In this document: positions 1 through 5,959 of the stretch, one piece after another
Layout: each line of letters opens with the position of its first letter
How positions within the stretch are numbered: position 1 is the first letter of the stretch
Source of the DNA: Candidatus Acidiferrum typicum
GTDB lineage: Bacteria > Acidobacteriota > Terriglobia > Acidiferrales > UBA7541
Assembly: GCA_025463105.1 (NCBI GenBank)
Contig: JAOAPW010000442.1
Location: 1 to 5,959 of the forward strand
DNA length: 5,959 bases
Direction: 5' to 3'
Made by a program: the position numbers and the translations under genes
Notes under the pieces: generated by a model
Seen by the model: only the letters and a program-made list of their open reading frames with translations
What the model was told of the DNA's origin: nothing
Database searches by the model: none

Positions 1-884
1 TGTTTGGCATAGATGGGGATGGCGTCTTTCCAGGTAGCCCGTCCGCAGAGCACGCCCGAAAAATTGACTCCTGTTTCGGAGGCCAGCTCGAGAGTTTCCG
101 TGAAGGTCTCGTTGCTCACGCCGGCGGACAAATAAATAAAGGGCTTCTTCGCGGCGGCAGCCGCCCTACGAAAATGTTCCTTGGCTTCTTCGCGCGTGTA
201 GACTGATTCGCCCTTGTTGGCGCGCGTTCCCTTGACGTACGCCATCGTAACCGGCACTTCGACTTTCAAGACGTCCACGGCGTATTGAGGTTTGCTGAAC
301 TCTTCCATGCTGCGTGTGACGACCGCAGGCTTCTTTTTTGCGAACTCGATGCCCTTCTCGTCGACTCCCTCTTCGTATCCCACGAATTCCAGGAAAAATG
401 GGACGTCGGCAGCGGTGCATTCGCCGCCGATGCGCTCGACCCAGGCGTGCTTTACGTCATTAATTTCCGGCGGATCAAACGGCGTGTAGTAGAGAAGAAT
501 CTTGACGCAATCTGCGCCGTCGGCAACGAGGCGCGGAACCGAATAGTGGTCCAGCAAATCGGGTAAACGCCCGGGACGCGTGTTGTCGTAGCCGCTATTC
601 TCGTACGCGAGCAGGAGTCCGGCGTTCTTGGCGCGCTGCTTGGCGGCGGAAAGTCCGTACTCAGGGTCGAGCAGGATGGCGCTGGCATGCGGCGTGAGAA
701 CGCGCACGACAGCTTCCTTGAACTCCGCCATCATCTGCTTCGTGACCGCTTTTTTGTCGATGCCTTTATCCTTGGCGATCGCGCTCATCAGCGAGCCGCG
801 CTGGTCCATTGCAGCCGCACCGATCACTCCGCGTGAATCCGAAACTGCTTCGAGGCCTTTGCGTTTTCCCGGGGTTAGCTTCAT
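1..884 (-). CDS. lacD: Tagatose-1,6-bisphosphate aldolase-like class I aldolase (LacD family), 3' end cut off by window
   Basis: The first 294 codons are present; the C-terminus lies outside the window. LacD proteins are about 325 residues, so roughly 30 are missing. The family splits ketohexose 1,6-bisphosphates (tagatose-1,6-bisphosphate, often also fructose-1,6-bisphosphate) into dihydroxyacetone phosphate and glyceraldehyde 3-phosphate through a lysine Schiff base in a cytoplasmic TIM barrel. Family motifs visible in order are AAMDQRGSL (24-32), LLDPEYGL (71-78), SGYD (97-100), VKILLYY (127-133), VPFFLE (161-166), VLKVEVPV (205-212, Lys207 the expected Schiff-base lysine) and YLSAGVSNETF (251-261). 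The ATG at 884 has GGAGG 8 nt upstream and the family's usual MKLTPGK-like beginning. No other galactose/tagatose genes are visible, so the substrate is uncertain. The related sulfofructose-phosphate aldolase YihT belongs to the same superfamily. Family assignment is firm; the symbol denotes family, not proven substrate. Confidence 0.9.
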   Translation of the reverse strand, partial: MKLTPGKRKGLEAVSDSRGVIGAAAMDQRGSLMSAIAKDKGIDKKAVTKQMMAEFKEAVVRVLTPHASAILLDPEYGLSAAKQRAKNAGLLLAYENSGYDNTRPGRLPDLLDHYSVPRLVADGADCVKILLYYTPFDPPEINDVKHAWVERIGGECTAADVPFFLEFVGYEEGVDEKGIEFAKKKPAVVTRSMEEFSKPQYAVDVLKVEVPVTMAYVKGTRANKGESVYTREEAKEHFRRAAAAAKKPFIYLSAGVSNETFTETLELASETGVNFSGVLCGRATWKDAIPIYAK

Positions 885-892
885 CCGAAATT

Positions 893-897
893 CCTCC
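893..897 (-). promoter_or_regulatory. Shine-Dalgarno of the lacD-like gene
   Basis: Read on the minus strand this is GGAGG, followed by 8 nt and then ATG at 884. It is the strongest ribosome binding site in the window and fixes the start of the aldolase. The spacer between it and the ATG is one arm of a perfect 9-bp inverted repeat (885-893 with 961-969), so access to the site might depend on RNA folding. Confidence 0.8.
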
Positions 898-917
898 ACC
901 CATAAACTAGGACTACC

Positions 918-946
918 AATATCGCAACAAGCGCTGCGGAATTCAA
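918..946 (-). promoter_or_regulatory. Possible sigma70-type promoter for the lacD-like gene
   Basis: On the minus strand TTGAAT (941-946) and GATATT (918-923) are separated by exactly 17 nt. Each matches the TTGACA/TATAAT consensus at 4 of 6 positions. Transcription would start near 911, giving a leader of about 27 nt that holds the Shine-Dalgarno. It lies in the short gap after bshC, where an internal promoter would make sense. Matches of this quality arise by chance, so it is a candidate only. Confidence 0.3.
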
Positions 947-980
947 GTCCTTCTGACGGAGAATTTCGGGGAGACCCACT

Positions 981-2588
981 TTACAAATAGAGGATGCAAT
1001 GTTCGCCCGCGCCGATTTTAATGTTGCGGTCAAACTGATCGAGCAGTTCCACGCCATTTGCGGCTAGAAAAGGAAGCACGGACAAGGAGCGTTCCTGCAA
1101 TTCGTCGTTGGGAAACAACAGGCTGGTGATTTCGCGCTCATGTGAATCAAGCACGCCGGTTCGGAATCCCTCGGCACGCCCGGCTTTGGCGCGCACACTG
1201 TTGAATTGATGCAGCATTTTTTCCGCAGCGGTATCCAGAGCTCCGGTGAGAGTCTGGTCGAGTTTGGCCAACGGCTCGCGCAATTCCCGCAGCAGACTTG
1301 TTAGATTTCTCTCTCCCTCGGCGAAACGCTCGGCAAGTTCGCGTGGTAAAACTTGCGATTCCATCTTTGCCCGAAGTTTCTGCCGCCCGGCGAAGACATC
1401 GCGCACGTCCAGTTTATATTTCTTGAGCAAAGTCGCGACGTGAGCAGTCACGAGCGTAAATGCGGCTCGCGGCAGAATCGCAGGCGCCCGTCCGAGCAGG
1501 CGTTTATAAATAAGCGACGTTTGCGCGTGATAGGCGATTTCCGCCGGGCCGCCGATATATGCGATGGAGGGCAGCAGCGTATCCTGAATCACCGGACGCA
1601 GCAGCGCGTTCGCGCTGAATTGTTCCGGATGATTCTCCACGGCCTTCCAGGTATCCTCGAATGACTCCTGAATGGCTCCGGCAACGTATCCGCCATTTCT
1701 CGGGCGAACAGGTACTCGCAGGCCGTCGACGATGCGGAATACCAACGTGCTGTTTTCGGTGACCTTGACTTGCGCGTGGAAGCCGGCCCGCTCGAGCGCC
1801 ACGGATCGCTCCACAAGTTCTTTTGCGAGACTTTCGTGCTCCTTGAGAGCGCGCAACATGGTCTGCGCGGACAGTCGATGCAATTCCGGCGACAACGGAT
1901 CCAGAAATATCAGCCCACGCCCCGCGAAAATCCGCGTCATGAGTTTCGCAAATGAAGTACCGAAGGTTTCCTCGGGTCGATAACTTTCGGTAATCCACTT
2001 CGCTACATCCTCGGCCGCTGCTCCCTCCAGCATGGCACTTGCACGGGAAGCAATCTCACGCATAGATTCGCCCAGCGTAATTTCGCCAACACGCCGGCCC
2101 TCAGCGCCAGGATTGCTCAAGTCAAAACGTTCCAGACCTGTACGAGCGCCGAAAAAACAATGATTCACTTCGGCGAGGTCATGATCTTCCGTCGCGAGCC
2201 AAAAAACCGGAACTGCGTTGGTTCCCTTCGCCGTCAATTCGTTCGCCAGACGAATTGCGGTCAGTGCTTTGTAAACGCTGAAGGCCGGGCCTCCGAGCAA
2301 TCCCACCTGTTGCCCGGTGACTACCGCGAATGCGCCATTCTCCAGCCTGTCAAGATTTCGATTCGTTTCCGAGTCGCCGCCGAACGCCGCGTTCTGTTTC
2401 CTCAGGACTTCGACAACATCGTGGCGAGCGGACTTTTCGAGATGAATTTCCTTCGCGGCCAGTGAAATTCCATTCAGGTCAGGGGAATGAAGGTAAAATT
2501 CAGAAACGCGGGAAAAATTGTTCAGGTATGTCGAGTAAAGGAGAGTCTGGTGAGGAAGTTCCGTAGGTGAAATACAATGACACTCCAT
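981..2588 (-). CDS. bshC: Bacillithiol biosynthesis cysteine-adding enzyme BshC
   Basis: The 535-residue product is close to the length of Bacillus subtilis BshC (539). The family performs the last step of bacillithiol synthesis, adding L-cysteine to glucosaminyl-malate in the cytoplasm. Motifs matching the B. subtilis protein are VTGQQVGLLGGP (90-101), PVFWLATEDHDLAEVN (127-142) and RPVIQDTLLPSIAYIGGPAEI (331-351), which belong to the Rossmann-like core. Residues about 400-500 are rich in charged residues and regularly spaced leucines, consistent with the C-terminal coiled coil used for dimerisation. The ATG at 2588 was chosen because GGAG lies 6 nt upstream and the protein then begins at the family N-terminus (MECHC, then TELPHQ). 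In-frame ATGs at 2600 and 2636 add residues unlike the family and have no Shine-Dalgarno. bshA and bshB are not in this window. No frameshift or missing core motif was seen. Confidence 0.95.
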   Translation of the reverse strand: MECHCISPTELPHQTLLYSTYLNNFSRVSEFYLHSPDLNGISLAAKEIHLEKSARHDVVEVLRKQNAAFGGDSETNRNLDRLENGAFAVVTGQQVGLLGGPAFSVYKALTAIRLANELTAKGTNAVPVFWLATEDHDLAEVNHCFFGARTGLERFDLSNPGAEGRRVGEITLGESMREIASRASAMLEGAAAEDVAKWITESYRPEETFGTSFAKLMTRIFAGRGLIFLDPLSPELHRLSAQTMLRALKEHESLAKELVERSVALERAGFHAQVKVTENSTLVFRIVDGLRVPVRPRNGGYVAGAIQESFEDTWKAVENHPEQFSANALLRPVIQDTLLPSIAYIGGPAEIAYHAQTSLIYKRLLGRAPAILPRAAFTLVTAHVATLLKKYKLDVRDVFAGRQKLRAKMESQVLPRELAERFAEGERNLTSLLRELREPLAKLDQTLTGALDTAAEKMLHQFNSVRAKAGRAEGFRTGVLDSHEREITSLLFPNDELQERSLSVLPFLAANGVELLDQFDRNIKIGAGEHCILYL

Positions 2589-2594
2589 GGGACG

Positions 2595-2598
2595 CTCC
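2595..2598 (-). promoter_or_regulatory. Shine-Dalgarno that decides the bshC start
   Basis: Minus-strand GGAG sits 6 nt before the ATG at 2588. It overlaps an in-frame ATG at 2600, which itself has no purine-rich site upstream. This spacing favours the 535-residue form of BshC over 539- or 551-residue forms. Confidence 0.6.
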
Positions 2599-2686
2599 AT
2601 CAAGCGGTCCGTACACAAATTGGGCGATGCACACATACCAAAGCGAATTGGATGATCCTGAGACCGTTACGATTCACACGAAAGAA

Positions 2687-2709
2687 GGTCGAGCAGGACT
2701 ATCCCGACC
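2687..2709 (-). terminator. Weak hairpin after the aldolase gene, possible terminator
   Basis: On the minus strand GGTCG (2705-2709) can pair with CGACC (2687-2691). Inside the loop GGA and TCC can also pair. The hairpin begins 34 nt after the stop codon of the upstream aldolase and is followed by TTCTTTCG, a broken T-rich stretch rather than a clean T tract. It may cause partial termination before bshC or be chance pairing. Confidence 0.2.
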
Positions 2710-2742
2710 AGTTCGCTATTTAAACTTTTCAGTCTTTGACAC

Positions 2743-3645
2743 TCAGGTGGCAGCTACGGCAGGCGTAAATGCCGCGAGCAGCGATTCGATATCCTTTTTT
2801 TCCGCTTCCTGCAGAGGAAGCAACGGCCGACGCGCGGGTCCGCCGTAGTACCCTCTCAAATCCATCGCGTACTTCACGCCGGAAATTCCCTTGGCGCCTA
2901 CGATCTTCTGCGTGGGCTGGATAACGCGGCGCTGCAGTTCGAGCGCCTTCGCGCCATTGCCCTCGGCAACCGCTTTATAAATCTCGATACAAATTTCCGG
3001 CAGAAACGTCGCCAGCGCCAGAATTGCTCCCCTTCCGCCCAAAATCATCGTCGGATAAATCGTCGTGGAAGAGCCGGTCATCAATTGAAATCTGGAGGGC
3101 ACCAGCGACAGGATCGTGCTAACGCGATCGACATTTCCGGAACTGTCTTTCATGCCGGCGATATTGGGATGCTCGGACAGACGCGCGGCAACGTCGGCTT
3201 CAATGGCCACGCCTGTAAACTGTGGCACTGAGTAGAGAAGAACAGGAATTCGCGAGGCGTCCGCCACGCGCCGGTAGTGTTCGACGAGCAGATCCGATTT
3301 GATTACCGGCTTGTAAAAATAAGGTGGCACGACCAGGGCATAGTCGTAGCCAAGCTTGGCGGCGACTTCCGTGCGCGAAATTGTCTCCGCCGTCGAATCC
3401 ACTCCAGTACCCGCGATCAGAATGCGTCCCGGTGCGGCCGTCTCCCGGACGGCCGCGAGCGATCTTTCAAATTCGGCGCGATCGAGCATGATCGATTCGC
3501 CTGTAGACCCATTAGCCAGATAGCCGGAGAGGCCGACTCTGTTGTATCGCCCGATATTTTCCCGGATGCGGTCTACGGCCAAAGCGCCGCGATCGTCAAA
3601 AGGCGTGGATAACGCCGGTATAATTCCGCTTAATGGTTTCGTCAT
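2743..3645 (-). CDS. DHDPS/NAL-family class I aldolase, probably 4-hydroxy-2-oxoglutarate aldolase-like
   Basis: This 300-residue cytoplasmic TIM-barrel protein has the usual family length. Members form a Schiff base with pyruvate and either condense it with, or release it from, a second substrate. Visible signatures are NGSTGES (45-51), the catalytic tyrosine in LLYSVPQFTG (Tyr138) and the Schiff-base lysine in GMKDSSGN (Lys166). True DapA carries an arginine in its YNVPSRTG motif (Arg138 of E. coli) that binds the aspartate-semialdehyde carboxylate; here that position is Phe143. The stretches SVPxxTG, SEHPNIAGMKDSSG and the C-terminal GYYGGPARRPLLPL resemble animal HOGA1, which cleaves 4-hydroxy-2-oxoglutarate to pyruvate and glyoxylate in hydroxyproline breakdown. 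N-acetylneuraminate lyase or a keto-deoxy-sugar aldolase remain possible. The ATG at 3645 is the only sensible start, because an in-frame stop lies at 3673-3675, but no Shine-Dalgarno sits at normal distance. It starts 65 nt after carB ends. The family is certain; the substrate is inferred. Confidence 0.9.
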   Translation of the reverse strand: MTKPLSGIIPALSTPFDDRGALAVDRIRENIGRYNRVGLSGYLANGSTGESIMLDRAEFERSLAAVRETAAPGRILIAGTGVDSTAETISRTEVAAKLGYDYALVVPPYFYKPVIKSDLLVEHYRRVADASRIPVLLYSVPQFTGVAIEADVAARLSEHPNIAGMKDSSGNVDRVSTILSLVPSRFQLMTGSSTTIYPTMILGGRGAILALATFLPEICIEIYKAVAEGNGAKALELQRRVIQPTQKIVGAKGISGVKYAMDLRGYYGGPARRPLLPLQEAEKKDIESLLAAFTPAVAAT

Positions 3646-3677
3646 AGGTTCGTCTGAATCTTTCTGTCTCCCTTATC

Positions 3678-3694
3678 TCCGTGCATGTCACGGA
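3678..3694 (-). other. Small hairpin between carB and the aldolase gene
   Basis: Minus-strand TCCGTG (3689-3694) pairs perfectly with CACGGA (3678-3683) around a 5-nt loop, and a G-U and an A-U pair could extend the stem. It lies 17 nt after the carB stop. A purine-rich run containing GGAGATAAGGGAG follows instead of a T tract, so it is not a canonical intrinsic terminator. It could be an mRNA-stability element or chance. Confidence 0.3.
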
Positions 3695-3710
3695 AAACTT
3701 TTGGGCGAAC

Positions 3711-5959
3711 TTAATCCGCCGAGGAAGGCGATTTTTGAGCCGCCGCCTTTTTTGCGTGCAGCGATTGCAGAGGCTGCACGTCGAAAGAATCCTCAATCAA
3801 CGCTCGTATTCCCAGTGCCGCGGCATTCGCGGCCGAAAGCGTTGTGATACAGGGAATATTGTATCGAATGGCGGCGCGCCGAATGGACTTCTCGTCATAG
3901 AAGGATTCACGGCCAAGAGGAGTATTGATGACCATGTCGACTTTGCCCGTCTTCACCAGGTCCACGATATTGGGACGACCTTCGTTCACCTTGTACACCG
4001 GCTCCGCGGGAACTCCGGCCGCCTCCAGCGCTGCAGCCGTGCCGCGGGTCGCGATCAGCCGGAATCCCAGGGCGTGCAACTCTTTTGCAAGAGGAGCGAC
4101 GTGTCTTTTGTCGTGGTCGCTTACGCTCAAGAAGATGGCCCCTTTGCGAGGCAGTCGCTGGCCCGCGGCCAGTTGCGCCTTGGCAAATGCCTGACCGAAT
4201 TCTTTCGCGACCCCCATTACTTCGCCAGTCGAGCGCATCTCCGGCCCTAGAATCGTATCCACGCCGCGGAACTTGTTAAAGGGGAACACTGGCGATTTCA
4301 CTGAGTAATAATCGCGCACGGCAATTTCCGCCACGCCATCGATTTCCACCACTGGCAGATTCATGTCACGCAGCTTCTTCCCGGCCATTAATCTTGCCGC
4401 CACCTTTGCCAGCGGCACCCCGACCGCCTTGCTGACGTAGGGGACAGTTCGCGACGCGCGGGGATTCACTTCCAGAACATAGACTGTATCGCGCTGAATT
4501 GCATACTGCACATTCATTAAGCCGACGACCTGGAGGGCCTTGGCCAGGCGTTTCGTATAGTCACGGATTCGCGCAAGCACGGAGGGCGAAAGACTCACTG
4601 GCGGAAGAACGCAAGAGGAATCTCCGGAGTGCACGCCAGCTTCTTCGATATGTTCCATGACGCCGCCAATGACCACATCCTCGCCATCGGCCAGCGCGTC
4701 GACGTCGACTTCGGTTGCTTCTTCCAGAAATTGGTCAATCAGCACAGGCCTCGCCGGGCCCATCAATGCGGCCTGAGCAACATATTCCTGCACCGTGTTC
4801 AAATCGTAGGCGATGACCATCGCGCGGCCACCCAACACATAACTCGGCCGAACGAGGACGGGGAAACCGATTTCCGATGCAACGCGCGCGGCTTCTTCCG
4901 GCACGAGCGCCGAGCCATTCTTGGGCTGAGGAATTTTCAATTCATCGAGCAGCCTGCCGAACCGCCGCCGGTCTTCCGCGAGGTCAATTGATTCGGGCGC
5001 CGTGCCAATAATCGGCACACCATTTCGTTTCAATTCCAGCGCCAGATTGAGCGGAGTTTGCCCTCCAAACTGCACGATCACACCTTGCGGTTTTTCACGG
5101 TCGACAACAGAAAGCACATCTTCTAGAGTGAGCGGCTCAAAATACAGACGGTCAGAAGTATCGTAATCGGTCGAAACCGTTTCCGGATTGCAGTTAATCA
5201 TTACGGTTTCGTAGCCGTCTTCCCGGAGCGCGAAGGATGCGTGGCAGCAGCAATAATCAAATTCGATTCCCTGCCCGATGCGGTTCGGCCCGCTTCCGAG
5301 AATGATAATTTTCGGCTTGCCTGTGGGCTCCGATTCGTCTTCATCCTCGTACGTGGAATACATGTAAGGCGTGAAGGATTCAAATTCCGCTGCGCATGTG
5401 TCGACGCGCTTGAAGACGGGCGCGATATGCGCCTTCGTGCGGCAATGCCGCACTGCCGCGGCCGTTGTTTTCCAGAGCTGCGCCAGTTGTTCGTCACTCG
5501 TGCCAATCCGCTTGGCTTCGCGCAGTAAATCCACTGGGACCGTCTCGATGGTCACCGAGGCGAGTCGCCGATTGATCGCAACAATTTCCTGCATCTGCTG
5601 AACGAACCACGGATCGATCTTGGTCAGCTCGATCATTTCCTTTGAAGAGATGCCACGCTCGAGGGCCACGAGCAGCCAGTGAATCCTGTCCGGGCGCGCC
5701 GTTGCAATTTTTTCTCGCAGCAGCGACACGGGTGTGTCCGCAGGCGCGCGCCAAGGCGTGCTCGGCTCGAGCGAACGAATGCCCTTTTGCAATGCTTCCT
5801 TGAATGTTCGTCCGATGGCCATCACTTCCCCGACGGACTTCATTTGCGTTCCAAGCGTCGAGTCAGCGCCGGGAAATTTCTCAAATTGCCACTTCGGAAT
5901 TTTCACCACCACGTAATCGATGGACGGCTCAAAACAGGACGGAGTTTTCCGCGTGATAT
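3711..5959 (-). CDS. carB: Carbamoyl-phosphate synthase large subunit, 5' end cut off by window
   Basis: The C-terminal 748 residues of a protein usually about 1,070 long are present; the reading frame runs off the window edge, so the true start is outside. CarB, with the glutaminase CarA, makes carbamoyl phosphate from bicarbonate, glutamine-derived ammonia and two ATP, feeding pyrimidine and arginine synthesis. The visible part opens in the end of the first synthetase domain (FEPSIDYVVVKIP, GTQMKSVGEVMAIG). It continues through the helical oligomerisation domain and an acidic linker (EDEDESE, about visible residues 204-210). The second ATP-grasp unit follows, with FPVLVRPSYVLGGRA (4821-4865, CPSase signature 1) and VLEVNPRAS (signature 2). 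Residues equivalent to E. coli Gln829, Glu841 and Asn843 are retained, as are Glu783 and Asp791 of the ornithine site. The last ~145 residues are an MGS-like allosteric domain with ATRGTA, KVNEGRPN and INTPLG. The GTG at 5912 is internal to the family alignment and is not the start. No frameshift was seen. Confidence 0.97.
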   Translation of the reverse strand, partial: ITRKTPSCFEPSIDYVVVKIPKWQFEKFPGADSTLGTQMKSVGEVMAIGRTFKEALQKGIRSLEPSTPWRAPADTPVSLLREKIATARPDRIHWLLVALERGISSKEMIELTKIDPWFVQQMQEIVAINRRLASVTIETVPVDLLREAKRIGTSDEQLAQLWKTTAAAVRHCRTKAHIAPVFKRVDTCAAEFESFTPYMYSTYEDEDESEPTGKPKIIILGSGPNRIGQGIEFDYCCCHASFALREDGYETVMINCNPETVSTDYDTSDRLYFEPLTLEDVLSVVDREKPQGVIVQFGGQTPLNLALELKRNGVPIIGTAPESIDLAEDRRRFGRLLDELKIPQPKNGSALVPEEAARVASEIGFPVLVRPSYVLGGRAMVIAYDLNTVQEYVAQAALMGPARPVLIDQFLEEATEVDVDALADGEDVVIGGVMEHIEEAGVHSGDSSCVLPPVSLSPSVLARIRDYTKRLAKALQVVGLMNVQYAIQRDTVYVLEVNPRASRTVPYVSKAVGVPLAKVAARLMAGKKLRDMNLPVVEIDGVAEIAVRDYYSVKSPVFPFNKFRGVDTILGPEMRSTGEVMGVAKEFGQAFAKAQLAAGQRLPRKGAIFLSVSDHDKRHVAPLAKELHALGFRLIATRGTAAALEAAGVPAEPVYKVNEGRPNIVDLVKTGKVDMVINTPLGRESFYDEKSIRRAAIRYNIPCITTLSAANAAALGIRALIEDSFDVQPLQSLHAKKAAAQKSPSSAD

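Larger units (their letters stand above)
885..969. repeat. Perfect 9-bp inverted repeat spanning the bshC-lacD gap
   Basis: On the plus strand CCGAAATTC (885-893) and GAATTTCGG (961-969) are exact reverse complements separated by 67 nt. A G-U pair between 894 and 960 could extend the stem by one. In minus-strand RNA the distal arm comes first, 12-20 nt after the bshC stop codon. The proximal arm overlaps the last G of the GGAGG and fills the spacer up to the lacD-like ATG. Pairing would sequester the ribosome binding region. The repeat is directly visible; a regulatory role is inference. Confidence 0.45.

Noticed and set aside
628..990. Plus-strand 120-codon open frame over the start of the lacD-like gene
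   Set aside because: It is mostly antisense to conserved LacD motifs and shows no family resemblance or convincing ribosome binding site.
1504..1998. Minus-strand 164-codon open frame inside bshC
   Set aside because: It is in another frame of the conserved bshC coding region, and its arginine-rich, low-complexity composition is typical of an out-of-frame reading.
2589..2636. N-terminal extension of BshC from the ATG at 2636 (16 extra residues) or at 2600
   Set aside because: The extra residues do not resemble the family N-terminus and lack an upstream Shine-Dalgarno. The ATG at 2588 has GGAG at 6-nt spacing.
2567..2848. Possible small plus-strand gene covering the bshC upstream gap
   Set aside because: The 93-codon frame overlaps the bshC start and the 3' end of the aldolase gene, has no recognisable motif, and is no longer than chance frames elsewhere in the window.
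3678..3694. Intrinsic terminator between carB and the aldolase gene
   Set aside because: The hairpin is real but short, and on neither strand is it followed by a T tract, so it is listed only as a hairpin.
3681..4250. Plus-strand open frame of 189 codons opposite carB
   Set aside because: It lies opposite the conserved MGS-like domain of carB, and its product is rich in Arg, His and Cys with no recognisable domain. It is a shadow of the real gene.
5910..5912. GTG at 5912 as start of a 733-residue protein
   Set aside because: The same frame stays open to the window edge and encodes conserved CarB residues before it (FEPSIDY), so the GTG is an internal valine.
1..5959. A previously undescribed multi-gene system (defence, mobile element or biosynthetic cluster)
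   Set aside because: All four genes belong to well-known metabolic families, and no transposase, nuclease, toxin, repeat array or carrier/synthetase module is present.

Overview
All recognisable coding content is on the minus strand. Four genes lie head to tail and are transcribed in the order carB (3711 to beyond 5959, start outside the window), a dihydrodipicolinate-synthase-family aldolase (2743-3645), bshC (981-2588) and a LacD-type aldolase (1-884, end outside the window). The gaps between them are 65, 154 and 96 nt. About 95% of the window is coding and no gene-free stretch exceeds 300 nt. I see no mobile element, CRISPR array, tRNA or rRNA.

The organism looks like a free-living heterotrophic bacterium with moderate GC (mid-50s percent by eye). 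BshC indicates a bacillithiol user, which points to Firmicutes, Bacteroidota, Deinococcus-Thermus or Acidobacteriota. The GC level, the Lys/Arg/Ala-rich proteins and the MECHC-type BshC N-terminus fit Acidobacteriota best. This is an inference from remembered family members, not a search result.

Region by region: 3711-5959 holds the C-terminal ~70% of the carbamoyl-phosphate synthase large subunit, with the oligomerisation domain, the second ATP-grasp unit and the MGS-like allosteric domain. The 65-nt gap 3646-3710 contains a small hairpin and a purine-rich stretch but no Shine-Dalgarno at normal spacing. 2743-3645 encodes a pyruvate-type class I aldolase that resembles 4-hydroxy-2-oxoglutarate aldolase more than true DapA. 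The 154-nt gap 2589-2742 contains one weak hairpin and the bshC ribosome binding site. 981-2588 encodes the cysteine-adding enzyme of bacillithiol synthesis. The 96-nt gap 885-980 contains a possible sigma70-type promoter, a strong Shine-Dalgarno and a perfect 9-bp inverted repeat, one arm of which lies between the Shine-Dalgarno and the ATG of the last gene. 1-884 encodes a class I tagatose-1,6-bisphosphate aldolase-like protein.

The genes do not form one obvious pathway: pyrimidine/arginine precursor synthesis, a pyruvate-releasing or pyruvate-condensing aldolase, thiol synthesis and a sugar-phosphate aldolase. They may be partly co-transcribed, but this looks like ordinary chromosomal metabolism. 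I found no credible undescribed system. The points most worth a second look are the inverted repeat at the lacD-like ribosome binding site and the true substrates of the two aldolases.
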